DNA of 7,684 nucleotides, taken from NCBI GenBank assembly GCA_003224515.1, contig QHZC01000295.1:1-7684 (forward strand). Reading direction: 5' to 3'. The translations under genes were made by a program, and so were the position numbers. Positions 6,205 to 7,684 of the stretch are shown here, in pieces. Position 1 is the stretch's first letter, and each line of letters opens with the position of its first letter. This stretch comes from Acidobacteriota bacterium (lineage in GTDB: Bacteria > Acidobacteriota > Terriglobia > Acidiferrales > UBA7541). A model generated the notes under the pieces. That model saw nothing but the letters and a program-made list of their open reading frames with translations. It did not search any database and was not told where the DNA came from.

Positions 6205-7684
6205 ATGCAAAACCTGCCTGGCAAATTTCGGTACGCCATGCGACAGTTCCGGCTGTCGCCTGTTTTCACTGCTGCAGCGGTGCTGACGCTGGCCTTGGGA
6301 ATAGGCGGAACCACGGCAATATTTGCGTTGATCCACGCGGTGATGCTCCGCTCGTTGCCAGTTTCTGATCCCGGCAGGCTCTACCGGGTCGGCGAAGGCG
6401 ATGAATGCTGCGTGGAAGGGGGTCCTCAGGACCGCTGGGGGATGTTCTCCTTCCCTTTGTACGAGCGGCTGAAGGCAGAAACACCGGAATTTGAGGAGGT
6501 AGCCGCCTTCCAGGCCGGGCGTGGGCGGATGAGCGTGCGGCGTCAGGGCTTCGAATCAGCTGCCAGACCCTTGCGCTCGGAGTACGTTACCGGTAATTAT
6601 TTCTCAACTCTTGGCGTGCGTGCCTTCGGCGGACGGGTGTTTGCGCCGGATGACGACAAGCCAGCTGCCTCGCCGGTTGCAGTGCTTAGCCACCGCGTCT
6701 GGCAGACCACCTATGCCTCCGATCCTTCGGTTGTGGGTTCAACCTTCGTCGTCGAGGGCCATCCTCTTACCGTGATTGGCGTCGCGCCCGCAGGATTTTT
6801 CGGCGAAACGCTGCAAAGCGATCCTCCTCATATCTGGGTCCCCCTGCAGCAGGAACCCATGATGGATGGTGAAGGTAGTCTTTTGTATCAGCCTGTCTCT
6901 GCCTGGCTGCGCATGATCGGCCGCCTGCGGCCGGGAGCTTCGATTGACGGAATGGCTCCGCGCCTTACTGGACTGCTACGCCGATGGCTGCAGAACGATT
7001 CCGGATATCCTGCCAACTGGATGGCGGACGTGATCCGCTTGCTTCCCAAGCAGGTGGTCAGCGTGGTACCCGCCGGAGCTGGGGTGGCGGTGATGAAAGA
7101 GGAGTACGGGCGGAGCCTGCAGATTTTGCTTTCGGTATGCGGCTGGGTGCTGCTGATCGCATGTGCCAACGTGGCGAACCTGTTGCTGGCTCGCGGCGTT
7201 GCTCGTCGCGGGCAAACGGCGGTGCGGCTTGCCGTCGGCGCCACGCCGCGGCAGATCGTTGCGGAAGCCCTCACGGAAAGCGTCCTTCTCGCCGTCGGCG
7301 GCGGCGTTGTTGGGCTTCTGGTGGCCATTGCAGCGGCACGGCTGCTGCTTTCGCTTGCGTTTCGCAGCTCACATTTTCTGCCGATTAGCGCCACGCTATC
7401 GCTCATCGTATTGGCGTTTGCCTTCGGGTTGGCGATGGTAACCGGAATCATTTTCGGGGCAGCTCCCGCGTGGCTTGCCACGCGTACCGATCCCGCGGAA
7501 GCATTGCGCGGTTCGGGTCGCGGCATCAAGGATCGTTCTTCTTTCGCCCGCAAGGCGTTGCTGGTTGTGCAGGCTACCTTGTCGGTTGTCCTGGTCGCCG
7601 GTGCGACCATGATGGCGCGAAGCCTGAACAAGCTCGAGCATCAGGAGTTTGGATACCAGGTGAAAGGGCGCGTGGTCGTGGATA
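6205..7684 (+). CDS. ADOP-type MacB/FtsX-family permease, N-terminal part
   Basis: The first 493 codons of a large ABC-transporter-type permease run off the right edge. The protein starts MQNLPGKFRYAMRQFRLSPV, then a first membrane helix (about 20-43) with the signature LTLALGIGGTTAIFALI. A large periplasmic MacB core domain follows (about 50-295), with VSDPGRLYRVGEGDECCVEG, YVTGNYFSTLGV and VIGVAPAGFFGE. Three FtsX-domain helices follow: about 307-328 (with CANVANLLLARG), 359-385 (TESVLLAVGGGVVGLL) and 398-425. ARRGQTAVRLAVGATPRQIV is the cytoplasmic loop that would contact an ATPase. A fifth helix near 451-472 (ALLVVQATLSVVLVAGA) begins what looks like the second MacB/FtsX copy, as in acidobacterial duplicated orphan permeases of about 800 aa. 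There is no N-terminal PadR-like extension and no ATPase gene upstream. Substrate unknown; export or envelope stress roles are only inferred from MacB. Confidence 0.93.
   Translation, partial: MQNLPGKFRYAMRQFRLSPVFTAAAVLTLALGIGGTTAIFALIHAVMLRSLPVSDPGRLYRVGEGDECCVEGGPQDRWGMFSFPLYERLKAETPEFEEVAAFQAGRGRMSVRRQGFESAARPLRSEYVTGNYFSTLGVRAFGGRVFAPDDDKPAASPVAVLSHRVWQTTYASDPSVVGSTFVVEGHPLTVIGVAPAGFFGETLQSDPPHIWVPLQQEPMMDGEGSLLYQPVSAWLRMIGRLRPGASIDGMAPRLTGLLRRWLQNDSGYPANWMADVIRLLPKQVVSVVPAGAGVAVMKEEYGRSLQILLSVCGWVLLIACANVANLLLARGVARRGQTAVRLAVGATPRQIVAEALTESVLLAVGGGVVGLLVAIAAARLLLSLAFRSSHFLPISATLSLIVLAFAFGLAMVTGIIFGAAPAWLATRTDPAEALRGSGRGIKDRSSFARKALLVVQATLSVVLVAGATMMARSLNKLEHQEFGYQVKGRVVVD

Noticed and set aside
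6888..7631. A 247-codon open frame on the minus strand opposite the ADOP-type gene
   Set aside because: It is fully antisense to a clear permease coding region, is rich in Arg, Ala, Ser and Thr as expected of a shadow frame in GC-rich DNA, and shows no domain or ribosome binding site.
1..7684. CRISPR array, tRNA or rRNA gene, transposase or phage gene
   Set aside because: I saw no regularly spaced repeats, no tRNA-like sequence, no transposase motif and no terminal inverted repeats on reading both strands.

Overview
The window looks like chromosomal DNA from a member of the Acidobacteriota, probably the Terriglobia. Three things suggest this: a Pkn-type serine/threonine kinase fused to a PD40/TolB-like propeller, the start of an ADOP-type (acidobacterial duplicated orphan permease) MacB/FtsX protein, and a small secreted protein of a kind I associate with these genomes. 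The assignment is inferred from gene families, not from a marker gene. There are no rRNA or tRNA genes, no CRISPR array and no recognisable insertion sequence.

Layout, left to right. (1) An aldo/keto reductase on the minus strand starts at 707 and runs off the left edge; it appears to lack helix 1 of the barrel through an in-frame deletion. (2) A 359-bp divergent spacer (708-1066) contains a short direct repeat just before the next gene. (3) A Bug/TctC-type extracytoplasmic solute-binding protein (1067-2035, +) has no partner transporter genes in the window. (4) Ten bases further on, and convergent with it, lies the 896-aa membrane-anchored kinase-propeller protein (2046-4736, -). It has a perfect TATAAT box placed so close to its ATG that the mRNA may be nearly leaderless. 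(5) A spacer (4737-5106) precedes a small secreted protein gene (5107-5490, +) with a very strong ribosome binding site. (6) A 713-bp stretch without an intact gene (5491-6203) holds a gene wreck on the minus strand. It has the ribosome binding site, GTG start and first codons of a VOC/glyoxalase-family gene, then a TAG, then in the same frame the C-terminal half of an ExbD/TolR protein. (7) The first 493 codons of an ADOP-type permease (6205 to the right edge, +) complete the window.

The genes do not form one pathway or operon. Every intact gene has its own upstream spacer and strands alternate. Themes are envelope sensing or signalling (kinase-propeller), periplasmic binding (Bug protein), export or envelope function (ADOP permease) and a redox enzyme. 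I do not see a coherent new defence or biosynthetic system. The most informative oddities are the VOC/ExbD chimeric relic, the deletion in the aldo/keto reductase and the possible leaderless start of the kinase gene.
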